A program made the position numbers and the translations under genes. From Candidatus Zhuqueibacterota bacterium (GTDB taxonomy: Bacteria > Zhuqueibacterota > Zhuqueibacteria > Thermofontimicrobiales > Thiofontviventaceae), in the NCBI GenBank assembly GCA_016931935.1, contig JAFGDW010000249.1:1-64000 (forward strand): 64,000 nucleotides of DNA. The letters are read 5' to 3'. The notes below the pieces were generated by a model. The model worked only from the letters and a program-made list of their open reading frames with translations. It did not search any database and was not told the DNA's origin. Below are positions 36,997 to 46,021 of the stretch, piece after piece. Numbering within the stretch: the first letter of the stretch is position 1; each line of letters opens with the position of its first letter.

Positions 36997-39357
36997 ATGG
37001 TAAATTTGGATAAAACATACAAATCTCAGGATGTCGACGCCATCGTCGCCGAGCATGGCCGCGAACCCAACGCCGTTATCCCCATCCTTCAGGCAATTCA
37101 GCGCATCTATCGCTACCTGCCAAAGGAAGCGCTCGAACGCGTGGTGGAGACGACAGAAATTACGGCAGCCGCTATCGAAGGCGTGTCCACATTCTATACA
37201 ATGTTCAGGTACGAGCCGGTGGGTGAACATACCGTGCATGTGTGCGTTGGCACGGCCTGCCATGTAAAAGGCGCGGAGCGTGTGTACGATGCGTTTCTAC
37301 GTGAATTGGGCATTCCCCAGGGCAAGGATACCGATAAAAATCGCCAGTTTACCGTAACTAAAGTTGCCTGTCTCGGCTGCTGCACGCTGGCGCCGGTCGT
37401 TCAGATTGATCAGGTCACCTATGGTCATGTTCAACCTACGGATGTCGATCAAATTCTGCATGACTTCTTCAGTTTGAAAAAAAATAGCGCTGCATCACCT
37501 CAAGCACGTCAGTTCGATGGCAACGGCAACATGGGCGAAGTGCGGATTGGACTCGGTTCGTGCTGTGTGGCCAGTGGCAGTGGATTGGTGAAGGAAGCTT
37601 TGGAGAAGGAATTGAGTGAACGTCAGGTGCCGATTCAGGTAAAACGCGTTGGGTGTGTTGGCATGTGCCATCAGGTGCCACTGTTGGAGATTCTGAAACC
37701 GGATCAGGAACCGGTACTATACGCTCGTGTGCAGCCGGACGATGTGGCGGATATTGTGAACAAGCATTTTCCGGCAACGAATTTTCGGCAGCGCATGCAA
37801 CATTCACTCACCCGCTGGCTGGATGCCATCGTTGCGGATCATAGTGAAAACGGAATATCACGTTACACGATTCACCATCGCGATGAACCGGTGAAATCGT
37901 TTCTCGGACGTCAGCGCCATATCGCCACTGAGCACGGCGGCGCCATTGATCCCACGGATTTGGGAGAATATCAGCGGCTCGGCGGGTTTACTGCGCTTCA
38001 CAAATGCCTGACAGAGATGTCGTATGATGATATTATTGAGCATGTAAAACAAAGCGGTTTGCGCGGTCGCGGTGGTGCAGGCTTCCCGACAGGCGTCAAA
38101 TGGTCGCTTGTGCGGGCGGAAACAGCGCAGCCGAAATACATTATTTGCAACGGTGATGAGGGCGATCCTGGTGCGTTTATGGACAGGATGTTGCTGGAAT
38201 CGTATCCCTATCGCATCATCGAAGGAATGATCATCGCCGCCATTGCCGTGGGGGCGAAGCAAGGTTATTTTTATATTCGTGCGGAATACCCGCTGGCGGT
38301 GAAGCGTGTTCGTGAAGCGATTGCTGTTTGCGTACAACACGGCTTGCTTGGAGAACATATTCTTGGAACAGACTTTTCATTTTCACTAGATGCTTTTGAA
38401 GGCGCTGGTGCGTTTGTCTGCGGCGAGGAGACAGCGCTAATTGCCTCGATGGAAGGCAAACGTGGCATGCCGCGCATCCGGCCGCCATACCCGGCCAGTC
38501 AGGGGTTGTTCGGCCAACCCACGCTGGTAAACAACGCGGAAACGTATTCGCTCGTGCCGTGGATTTTCCGCAACGGTGCGGAGCAATTTGCCTCGCTGGG
38601 CACCAACCACAGCAAAGGCACCAAAGTATTTGCGCTTGCTGGCAAAGTCGTCCGCGGCGGATTGATTGAAGTGCCAATGGGCATCACCATCCGCGAGATT
38701 GTCGATGATATCGGTGGCGGTGTTCAGGACGGGCGCACATTCAAAGCCGTTCAAGTTGGCGGTCCGTCCGGTGGCTGCATTCCGGCGTCGCTGGCGCATT
38801 TCCCTGTGGATTTCCAGGCGCTCACCAACGCCGGCGCCATGATGGGTTCCGGCGGCTTGCTGATCATGGACGATTCCGATTGCATGGTGGACATCGCCCG
38901 CTATTTTCTCAGCTTCACGCAGGATCAGTCCTGTGGCAAGTGCACGTTCTGCCGCGTCGGCACCCGCCGCATGCTGGACATTATGGATCGCCTGTGTACC
39001 GGCACCGCCAAACCGGATGACATCAAGACACTGGAAACGTTGGCGCATCAGGTTATGCATGGCAGCCTCTGTGCGCTCGGTAAAACCGCACCCAATCCGG
39101 TATTGACGACGTTGCGCTATTTCCGGGATGAATACGAAGCTCATTTGGAAGGCCGTTGCCCGGCAAAAAAATGTAAGGCGTTGATTAAATACAATATCAC
39201 GGATAAATGCATCGGTTGCACCATTTGTGCACAAAAGTGCCCGGTGAATGCCATTGCATTTACGCCGTATCAGAAGCACACCATTGATGCAGAACGGTGT
39301 ATCCGGTGTGATACGTGCCGGCAGGTGTGTCCGGAAGGGGCAGTGGAGGTGATTTGA
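36997..39357 (+). CDS. NuoE-NuoF-ferredoxin fusion, NADH-oxidising subunit
   Basis: A 786-residue fusion, cytoplasmic. Residues 1-160 are a NuoE-like [2Fe-2S] thioredoxin-fold domain with ligands C83, C88, C125 and C129. Residues 180-260 are a second thioredoxin-like [2Fe-2S] domain (SCCVASG, GCVGMCHQVPLL). Residues 290-710 are NuoF, with the NADH/FMN motif GRGGAGFPTG (357-366), NGDEGDPGAF and the [4Fe-4S] ligands C646, C649, C652 and C692. Residues 735-786 are a two-cluster ferredoxin (CIGCTICAQKCP, CIRCDTCRQVCP). This layout is known for NADH-linked subunits of soluble hydrogenases and formate dehydrogenases. No hydrogenase or formate dehydrogenase gene is nearby; the likely partner is the flavoprotein at 40266. 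Confidence 0.93.
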   Translation: MVNLDKTYKSQDVDAIVAEHGREPNAVIPILQAIQRIYRYLPKEALERVVETTEITAAAIEGVSTFYTMFRYEPVGEHTVHVCVGTACHVKGAERVYDAFLRELGIPQGKDTDKNRQFTVTKVACLGCCTLAPVVQIDQVTYGHVQPTDVDQILHDFFSLKKNSAASPQARQFDGNGNMGEVRIGLGSCCVASGSGLVKEALEKELSERQVPIQVKRVGCVGMCHQVPLLEILKPDQEPVLYARVQPDDVADIVNKHFPATNFRQRMQHSLTRWLDAIVADHSENGISRYTIHHRDEPVKSFLGRQRHIATEHGGAIDPTDLGEYQRLGGFTALHKCLTEMSYDDIIEHVKQSGLRGRGGAGFPTGVKWSLVRAETAQPKYIICNGDEGDPGAFMDRMLLESYPYRIIEGMIIAAIAVGAKQGYFYIRAEYPLAVKRVREAIAVCVQHGLLGEHILGTDFSFSLDAFEGAGAFVCGEETALIASMEGKRGMPRIRPPYPASQGLFGQPTLVNNAETYSLVPWIFRNGAEQFASLGTNHSKGTKVFALAGKVVRGGLIEVPMGITIREIVDDIGGGVQDGRTFKAVQVGGPSGGCIPASLAHFPVDFQALTNAGAMMGSGGLLIMDDSDCMVDIARYFLSFTQDQSCGKCTFCRVGTRRMLDIMDRLCTGTAKPDDIKTLETLAHQVMHGSLCALGKTAPNPVLTTLRYFRDEYEAHLEGRCPAKKCKALIKYNITDKCIGCTICAQKCPVNAIAFTPYQKHTIDAERCIRCDTCRQVCPEGAVEVI

Positions 39358-39475
39358 AGAGAAGTCCAGAATAAACCAAGTAATGTTGGGCTGTACTCAA
39401 AATTTCATTGATTTATTCTATTGTTATTGCTAAGTTATAGACAAAATTAATTGACAAACATATCAGGTAAGAAAA

Positions 39476-39718
39476 ATGAACTATGAAAAAACCTTAAATG
39501 ATTTCGATACGCTACCCGATACAGCAAAACGCGAAGTTGCTGATTTTATAGCATTCTTGAAAACGCGTTACATAACGGCTCCGAAGAAGGAAAAAAAGCA
39601 GACTTCAAAAATAGTCAATGATAAATTTGCCGGCTTATGGAAAGATCGCGCAGAATTCACAGATAGTGCTGCCTGGGTTCGTGGAGTACGTAAGCAGGAA
39701 TGGGAAAATAATGGATAA
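39476..39718 (+). CDS. VapB-like antitoxin (DUF2281 type)
   Basis: An 80-residue protein with the DUF2281 antitoxin pattern: FDTLPDTAKREVADFIAFLK near the N-terminus, then FAGLWKDRAEFTDSAAWVRG and VRKQEW at the end, the part that usually wraps the PIN toxin. It overlaps the toxin gene by 8 bases. ATG at 39476 with AGGTAAGAAAA upstream. In such pairs the antitoxin neutralises the toxin and represses the operon. Confidence 0.88.
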   Translation: MNYEKTLNDFDTLPDTAKREVADFIAFLKTRYITAPKKEKKQTSKIVNDKFAGLWKDRAEFTDSAAWVRGVRKQEWENNG

Positions 39719-40097
39719 AATGCTTGTTGATACAGATATTCTTATTGATGTAAGTTGGGGTGTGACGAATGCTATTCAACGACTTGATATTGAAGCGCAG
39801 GCATCTTTGCTTACTATCAGCGTCATTACTCAGATGGAGCTTCTCATTGGTTGTCGTAATAAAAATGAACTGCGAATTCTGGATCATTTCTTAAAACGGT
39901 TTGATATACTTCAATTAAATGAAAATATCTCCACAAATGCCATTGATCTCTTACGAAAATATCGATTGAGCCACGGCTTGTTGATTGCTGATAGCCTGAT
40001 AGCCGCAACGGCGCTTTATCTTGAAATCCCCTTACTTACGAAAAACCAAAGTGATTATGTTTATATTGATGAAATTAAAGTTTTACGTTATCCATAA
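39711..40097 (+). CDS. vapC: VapC-type PIN-domain toxin
   Basis: A 128-residue PIN-domain ribonuclease. Acidic catalytic residues are visible: D7 in LVDTDILID, the glutamate of MELLIG, and the aspartate of LLIADSLIAATAL, followed by LLTKNQSDY. VapC enzymes cut specific tRNA or rRNA sites. Unlike the other two toxins in the window it is complete. The ATG at 39711 overlaps the antitoxin end. The pair lies between the NuoEF fusion and the flavoprotein, as if inserted into their operon. Confidence 0.92.
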   Translation: MDKMLVDTDILIDVSWGVTNAIQRLDIEAQASLLTISVITQMELLIGCRNKNELRILDHFLKRFDILQLNENISTNAIDLLRKYRLSHGLLIADSLIAATALYLEIPLLTKNQSDYVYIDEIKVLRYP

Positions 40098-40265
40098 AGA
40101 GAATTTTTCCTATTTTAATTTGATAAATTTTCCGTTGAATGAGTTTTCTGGTAAATAGAGCCACTTCTTTTAATCCTGCCAATAGGTAACTTGTTTTCAT
40201 TCATTAATTTTAATGCTCATTACATTTAATTCTTTGAGTGTTCAGTGGTTAAGTAAAGGAATTCA

Positions 40266-41837
40266 ATGATTCAGTTAACAATAAACGATCAAAAAATCTC
40301 TGTCGCACCGAAAACGACCATTCTCCAGGCTGCCAACCAACTCAATGTTGCCATTCCAACGATGTGCCATCTGGATGGTATGGAGCCATTTACATCCTGC
40401 ATGATTTGTGTCGTTCAGGAAACGCAAAAAAATAAACTGCTTCCTGCGTGTAGCACATGGGTGGATGATGACATGGTTATCGAAACAGACAACGACATTG
40501 TCAGGGAGGCCCGAAAAACCGCGCTGGAACTATTACTAAGTGAACATGTTGGCGACTGCGAAGCGCCATGTCAGCGGATCTGTCCGGCCCATATGAATAT
40601 TCCATTGATGATCCGCCAGATTCAGCGGGGCGATTTTCACGATGCGCTGATCACAGTGAAAAAGCACATTGCATTACCTGCAGTATTAGGCCGCATCTGT
40701 CCGGCGCCATGTGAAAATGGCTGCCGCCGTAAACAGCAGGATACGCCAGTAAGTATTTGTTTATTGAAACGATTCGTTGCGGATGTAGATTTGCATACTA
40801 AACAACCATGGAGGCCAACGTGCGCACCGACATCCGGAAAAAAAGTGGCGGTTATTGGCGCTGGTCCTGCAGGATTAACAGCGGCGTATGAACTGGCACA
40901 AAAAGGCCACGCATGTACTATTTACGATGACCATGCCGAACCTGGCGGTACATTACGCTATGCCATCGATGAATCTGTATTGCCGCGTGAGGTATTGGCA
41001 AACGAAATCAGGCAGATTGCGGCGCTCGGTGTAAAATTTCAGATGGAATCGAAAATCGATTCCGAAAAAGAATTGCTCAAAATCTGCAAGAAATTTGATG
41101 CTGTGCTGTTGGCTATTGGTACGCTCGACGAAGCAACCGGAATGAAACTAGGCGTGCCCATGGGAAATCGCGGCGTGCTGGTTAGTAAAGACACTTATGC
41201 TGCCGAACTCCCGAATGTGTTTGCTGCCGGCGGTGCGATTCGTCCCAGTAAAATGGCCGTTACTTCGGTTGGCGATGGCTGGGCTGCTGCGTACAGCATT
41301 GATCATTTCCTACAGTATGGCTTTGCCAAAGCGCCGGCATCGCGCTTCAATTCTACCATTGGCCGATTGAATGACGGGGAAATCCAACAGTTTATGAAAG
41401 AAGCTGATACCATAGCACGACGTGAACCCGAGCATGCCAGTGCTGGATTGATAGTAGATAACGCTGTTTTGGAAGCGACACGTTGCCTGCACTGCGATTG
41501 CCGAAAACCGGATCATTGCAAACTGCGGGATTATGCGGATGAATACAATGCCAGGCAGCAAACCTATCGCTCGAATGATCGTCGGTTGGTAAATAAACAC
41601 GTGCAGCATGATATCGTCATTTACGAATCAGGCAAATGCATCAAATGCGGTTTGTGCGTCCACATCACCGAGCGCGCAAAAGAACGCTTGGGGATGACGT
41701 TTATTGGCCGCGGCTTTGATGTGGAAATCAATGTCCCGCTTGGCCACAACCTGCGTGATGGCCTGTCGCATGTCGCGGAAGAATGCGCCGCCGCCTGCCC
41801 GACGGGCGCACTCGCCATGAAAAAGGAGCAGCAATGA
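40266..41837 (+). CDS. GltD/NuoG-like Fe-S flavoprotein lacking the NAD(P)H domain
   Basis: A 523-residue oxidoreductase. Residues 1-80 are a [2Fe-2S] ferredoxin (C34, C45, C48, C62). Residues 90-170 are the GltD-type helical Fe-S domain (HVGDCEAPCQRICP, GRICPAPCENGC). Residues 190-360 hold one FAD-binding Rossmann fold (KVAVIGAGPAGLTAAYEL), and the segment LPNVFAAGGAIRP closes it. The second, NAD(P)H-binding Rossmann domain normally inserted in GltD-like proteins is not present. The C-terminus resembles NuoG (ESGKCIKCGLC, MTFIGRGFDVEINVPL, CAAACPTGAL). It probably receives electrons from the NuoEF fusion. AAAGGAATTC precedes the ATG, and its stop overlaps the next start. Confidence 0.9.
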   Translation: MIQLTINDQKISVAPKTTILQAANQLNVAIPTMCHLDGMEPFTSCMICVVQETQKNKLLPACSTWVDDDMVIETDNDIVREARKTALELLLSEHVGDCEAPCQRICPAHMNIPLMIRQIQRGDFHDALITVKKHIALPAVLGRICPAPCENGCRRKQQDTPVSICLLKRFVADVDLHTKQPWRPTCAPTSGKKVAVIGAGPAGLTAAYELAQKGHACTIYDDHAEPGGTLRYAIDESVLPREVLANEIRQIAALGVKFQMESKIDSEKELLKICKKFDAVLLAIGTLDEATGMKLGVPMGNRGVLVSKDTYAAELPNVFAAGGAIRPSKMAVTSVGDGWAAAYSIDHFLQYGFAKAPASRFNSTIGRLNDGEIQQFMKEADTIARREPEHASAGLIVDNAVLEATRCLHCDCRKPDHCKLRDYADEYNARQQTYRSNDRRLVNKHVQHDIVIYESGKCIKCGLCVHITERAKERLGMTFIGRGFDVEINVPLGHNLRDGLSHVAEECAAACPTGALAMKKEQQ

Positions 41838-43123
41838 AAAATGCAAAGCGCATAGTGCATAGCGCATGGCGTGTCTCGTTCCGCCGCTCTGCAGCGGAAT
41901 GCTGCAACGCTCTGCGTCCAGTAGCCAGTGCAGACATGTCTCAGCGCGACGAGGTTGCAATCTGTCAGTGGCTGGTGGAACGATGGTTAAAATTTTTGGG
42001 ATTAACGATATTGTTAGTGATGATAAGCATGATGAAGACAGAATATACAATCGCCCAACAAGCTCTAAAATCCTGGCCCATATTCCGTGGCGCTCCATCA
42101 CTCTGCGGTGTAGCAAAAGTCTCCCTTCCTGATAAACTGACGCTCAAATGGAATTATACAACTACCGACGAAATTAAATCATCCCCGATTATTGTTGATA
42201 ACACGGTGTATGTTGGTTCGGGAGATGGCTTCGTGTACGCTCTGAATCTCAACGACGGCAATCTTCTTTGGAAATTCAATACCGAAACAGCTATCGAAGC
42301 CCCGCCGATGTGGGTAAAAGGGAGTATCATCATTGGATCGTTGAATGGCAATTTGTATTGTTTGAACTCTGAAACTGGTAAATTGAAATGGATATATAAA
42401 ACAGATGGCAATATCATGGGCTCGGCAAATTGGCTGCCCGCGTCATCCGGAAAACCGGATCGCATTATTGTCGGCAGCTATGACAATTTTCTCCATTGTG
42501 TCTCGTTAAGCGATGGCGCTCTTCAATGGAAGTTTGAAGCCGAAAACTATATTAACGGTGCGCCGGCGATATACAATGGTCATGCGCTGTTTGGCGGTTG
42601 CGATGCCCAGGTACGGATGATTCGTCTCGCTGATGGTGTCGAAGTTGGCAAGGTGGATGTCGGTTCTTATATTGCTGGTTCGGTTGCTGTTGATGGTGAC
42701 GAGGCGTTTCTTGGGCATTACGATAATCAGGTCGTGTGCGTTGACTTACAACAGAAAACTGTGAAATGGAAATATGGTTCGGTTGACGATGGTGATCCCT
42801 TTTTCTCAACTCCCGCAGTTGTCGCAGATCGAATTGTTATCGGCGGTCGCGATCGATTTCTGTATTGTCTGAATCGCAAAGATGGCTCGTTAATGTGGAA
42901 GTTCCGCACCCTGAAAGATGTCGACAGTTCACCAGTGATTTGTAGGGATAAAGTTGTTGTCGGTTCTAACGACGGTCGCTTGTACATGGTGAAGCTTGCG
43001 GATGGCAGCGAACTTTTGTCATATGATGTGGGTGCGGCCATCAGTGCGTCTCCGGCAGTTGTGGATGGATTTGTAGTGATTGCGGCGGAGGATGGGAAGG
43101 TGTATGCGTTTGGGGAAGATTAG
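41834..43123 (+). CDS. PQQ-like beta-propeller protein, fifth paralogue
   Basis: A 429-residue propeller whose ATG overlaps the flavoprotein stop (ATGA), with AAGGAG well placed. The first 47 residues are encoded by a heptad repeat and a TCGTTCC palindromic element that happen to stay in frame. The original start may instead be GTG at 41975 or a later ATG, where a normal signal peptide (LVERWLKFLGLTILLVMIS) begins. The mature part opens with KSWPIFRGAPS and has seven or eight short blades (SSPIIVDNTVYVGSGDGFVYAL, CLNSETGKLKWIYKTDG). It is likely exported, coupling the cytoplasmic NADH module to the envelope only by gene order. Confidence 0.82.
   Translation: MKNAKRIVHSAWRVSFRRSAAECCNALRPVASADMSQRDEVAICQWLVERWLKFLGLTILLVMISMMKTEYTIAQQALKSWPIFRGAPSLCGVAKVSLPDKLTLKWNYTTTDEIKSSPIIVDNTVYVGSGDGFVYALNLNDGNLLWKFNTETAIEAPPMWVKGSIIIGSLNGNLYCLNSETGKLKWIYKTDGNIMGSANWLPASSGKPDRIIVGSYDNFLHCVSLSDGALQWKFEAENYINGAPAIYNGHALFGGCDAQVRMIRLADGVEVGKVDVGSYIAGSVAVDGDEAFLGHYDNQVVCVDLQQKTVKWKYGSVDDGDPFFSTPAVVADRIVIGGRDRFLYCLNRKDGSLMWKFRTLKDVDSSPVICRDKVVVGSNDGRLYMVKLADGSELLSYDVGAAISASPAVVDGFVVIAAEDGKVYAFGED
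41875..41983. repeat. TCGTTCC palindromic element, copy 2, inside a gene
   Basis: About 108 bases with terminal inverted repeats TCGTTCC and GGAACGA. After the left end it shares the order GGAATGC, TGCAA, GCTCTGC with copy 1 at 28550. It is preceded by heptads GCATAGT GCATAGC GCATGGC. It lies within the first 50 codons of the propeller reading frame. Confidence 0.65.
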
Positions 43124-43289
43124 GAATTGAATCCACCAAAGGACGGACGTGTCGCACGGATTGAACGGATGGAATGGATTTTAGAAATTAAATCTTTTTG
43201 GCTGAGATTTCATACATATCACTTGACTTTTGCATAAATAAAATATATTTTGTGTTGAAATATCAAGCCTGCTATTTGGAATTTCAACA

Positions 43290-44438
43290 ATGAATAATCT
43301 AATACAACGAATTAGCGATAAACATGAAATTGAGTAACTTTTATCCATCTTTCCGGTAGTCGGACTTTTGTGCCCGGCAGTGCGGGAAAACAACACTATC
43401 CAAACAATTTAGCTTTGACCATTACTTTGATCTTGAAAATCCACGTGATTTAGCTCGACTGGACAATCCTCAAACTGTTTTAGAGAATTTAACCGGGTTA
43501 ATTGTTCTCGATGAAATTCAACGCAAACCAGATATATTTCCATTAATTCGCTATCTTGTCGACAATCATCAGCGTCAAAAATACCTGATTCTTGGAAGCG
43601 CTTCTCGTGCACTCATTCAACAATTATCAGAAACATTAGCTGGCCGGATTGGCTACTATCATCTCAGCGGATTTAATTTGAATGACATTGGTGTGGAAAA
43701 CCTCAACCAGCTATGGATTCGGGGTGGTTATCTACGGTCATTTCTTCAGAGCGCTGATGAACAAGGCTATCTCTGGCGTGAAAATTACATTTCCACGTTT
43801 CTGGAACGCGATATCTCACAGTTGGGAATTCAAATACCAGCCCAAACACTTCGCCGATTTTGGACATGCTGGGACACTATCATGGACAAGTGATAAATTA
43901 TGCAGAAATCGGTCGCTCGTTTGGCATTTCCGACATGAGCATCCGCAAGTATATGGATATTTTAGCCGGAACGTTTATGGTGCGCGTGCTCGAGCCCTGG
44001 TATGTAAATGTGGGCAAGCGTTTGATAAAACGTCCCAAAATTTATTTTCGAGATTCGGGAATATTCCATTCAATGATGTTTATTGAAAATTTGCATCAGC
44101 TACAGGCACACAATAAATTGGGTGCATCGTGGGAAGGATTTGCGCTTGAAAGCGTCTGTCGAAAAATGGAGCGGTATAATAATCCGGTATATTTTTGGAG
44201 CACACATCGAGGGGCAGAAGTTGATCTGTTTTGGCAATGCGCAGGGAAAAACTGGGCTTGTGAATTTAAATACATGGATGCTCCACGATTGACACGGTCG
44301 ATGCAATTTGCCCTCAACGATTTGGAATTGGAAAATCTGTGGGTGATCTATCCGGGAAAAGATCAGTATGTTTTATCTGGAAAGATATCCGTTATACCGC
44401 TTGCTGAAGTCACCGAGCAGACGTTTAACTTTTCGTGA
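43290..44438 (+). pseudogene. AAA_14/DUF4143 ATPase, frameshifted
   Basis: Pieces of a single-protein AAA+ ATPase with a C-terminal DUF4143 nuclease-like domain are spread over three frames. The start MNNLIQRISDKHEIE runs into a stop. The Walker A region survives in another frame as RQCGKTTLSKQF at about 43390. Walker B (GLIVLDEIQRKPD) and the sensor region (YLILGSASRALIQQLSETLAGR) follow. A further shift at about 43865 leads into the DUF4143 part (MLGHYHGQVINYAEIGRSFG, WSTHRGAEVDLFW) up to 44438. At least two frameshifts and one stop make it non-functional. Members are common accessory genes of unknown role. Confidence 0.85.
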
Positions 44439-44518
44439 CGTGAAAATACTATCTTTTACTCACAATTAATCGAATAAAACAGCTGGTCTTTGTTTGAACA
44501 ATTGATGATAGATGTCTT

Positions 44519-44600
44519 GAAATTCATCATGCCAAAGGCAGATGCGCCTTCGGAGCATTTTGAATTTGTGTTTTGCCATTTGAAAATTTTTGTTGTTCGC
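44519..44600. repeat. GATGCGCC hairpin repeat, copy C, plus heptads
   Basis: Copy C of the dispersed repeat (TTCATCATGCCAAAGGC, then GATGCGCCTTCGGAGCATT), followed by T-rich 7-base units TTTTGAA, TTTGTGT, TTTGCCA, TTTGAAA. Confidence 0.65.
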
Positions 44601-44654
44601 TTGAAAACTCATTTCCAGCTTGACTGCAGGAAATTATTGAAAAAGGATTAATTG

Positions 44655-45950
44655 ATGCTCCGCATTCTCCATCTCATACCCGGCACGGGGGGAACATTTT
44701 ACTGTGAAAACTGCCTGCGCGACGCCAGTCTGGTGCAAGGGTTGCGCCAGATCGGACATGATGTCGTGATGGTGCCGATGTATTTACCAATTCTGTTTGA
44801 AGAACCAGGCGTGGATGGTCAGGTGCCCGTATTTTTCGGCGCGATTAATGTCTACCTGAAACAGATTTCCAAATTCTACCGTCATGTACCACGTTGGGTG
44901 GAGCGCGTGTTTGATACCTCCGGACTGCTCAAATTGGTGGCGAAGAACACCGGTTCAACCAGCGCTCACGGACTTGAAGAAATGACACTCTCAATGTTAC
45001 GCGGGGAACACGGCAATCAGGCATCCGAGCTGGATGCGTTTATTCGCTGGATTAAAACGCAGGAGAAGCCGCATGCTGTGCATCTGTCCAACGCGCTGTT
45101 ACTGGGCATGGCGCGACGGATCAAGCATGAGTTGGATATTCCCATAATTTGTTCGCTGCAGGACGAGCATACCTGGCTCGATCAAATGAAGGCAAGCTGG
45201 GCCAAACAAATTTGGGACACGATGATCGACCGCGGTCGCGATGTGGATGCCTACATCACGGTGAGTTCCTATTATGCGGACATTATGCAGCAACGCATGC
45301 AAATTCCTGATGATCGACTGCATATCATTCCGGCGGGAGTAAATCTTGATGGCTTTCACCAGGCATCGTTAGATTTAAATCCACCGATTATCGGCTATTT
45401 ATCGCGCATCTGTGCCACGCACGGACTGGATATTCTGGTGGAGGCGTTCATTCAATTACGTAAAAATAAAAAACTCCGCCATACGCAATTACACATTACC
45501 GGCGGTCAGCTTGGCGAAGACAAAGCGTTTATTCGATCATTGAAGAAAAAATTACAAACGTGCAATTGCCAAAATGAAGTCCACGTTTATTCCGAATTCG
45601 ACCGGCCACGACGCCTGGAATTTCTGCAATCCCTGTCAGTATTGTCTGTTCCTATGCATGAACCGGAGGCATTGGGTTTGTTTCAATTGGAGGCCATGGC
45701 AGCCGGAGTTCCCGTCGTTCAGCCGCGGATTGGTGGTTTTACCGAACTCATTGAAGCAACCGGCGGCGGGATTTTGTACGAACCGAATAATCCGGCCACA
45801 CTGGCTGTCGTTCTGGAAGACTTGTTGCTCGATCAGCAGCGTTTAAAAGCATTGGGGAACAAGGGGCATACTGCGGTTGTTAACTCTTTTAGTCATCTGC
45901 ATATGGCAGAGAAGGTGGCTGCGGTTTATGAGAAGGTGAAAGGGAAGTAG
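44655..45950 (+). CDS. Glycosyltransferase family 4 protein
   Basis: A 431-residue GT-B fold glycosyltransferase. The N-terminal donor-independent half starts MLRILHLIPGTGGTFYCENC, and a glycine-rich segment near residue 10 is typical. The C-terminal GT4 half has PPIIGYLSRICATHGLDILVEAF, HITGGQL and the E-x7-E type signature region EPEALGLFQLEAMAAGVPVV. It transfers a sugar from a nucleotide donor to a glycan or lipid acceptor, probably at the inner face of the membrane. Acceptor and donor are unknown. The ATG at 44655 is preferred over the TTG just before it; AAAAGGA lies upstream. No other glycan genes are adjacent. Confidence 0.93.
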   Translation: MLRILHLIPGTGGTFYCENCLRDASLVQGLRQIGHDVVMVPMYLPILFEEPGVDGQVPVFFGAINVYLKQISKFYRHVPRWVERVFDTSGLLKLVAKNTGSTSAHGLEEMTLSMLRGEHGNQASELDAFIRWIKTQEKPHAVHLSNALLLGMARRIKHELDIPIICSLQDEHTWLDQMKASWAKQIWDTMIDRGRDVDAYITVSSYYADIMQQRMQIPDDRLHIIPAGVNLDGFHQASLDLNPPIIGYLSRICATHGLDILVEAFIQLRKNKKLRHTQLHITGGQLGEDKAFIRSLKKKLQTCNCQNEVHVYSEFDRPRRLEFLQSLSVLSVPMHEPEALGLFQLEAMAAGVPVVQPRIGGFTELIEATGGGILYEPNNPATLAVVLEDLLLDQQRLKALGNKGHTAVVNSFSHLHMAEKVAAVYEKVKGK

Positions 45951-46021
45951 GAAAATCGCTAAAGGTGGGTCGTGCCGCTTGGATGAGGCAGTTTTGATAA
46001 TTAAATTAGAAATTATCGGAC

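Noticed and set aside
38437-39279. Minus-strand open frame of 280 codons inside the NuoEF fusion
   Set aside because: The plus strand has dense catalytic motifs throughout; the antisense product has no domain.
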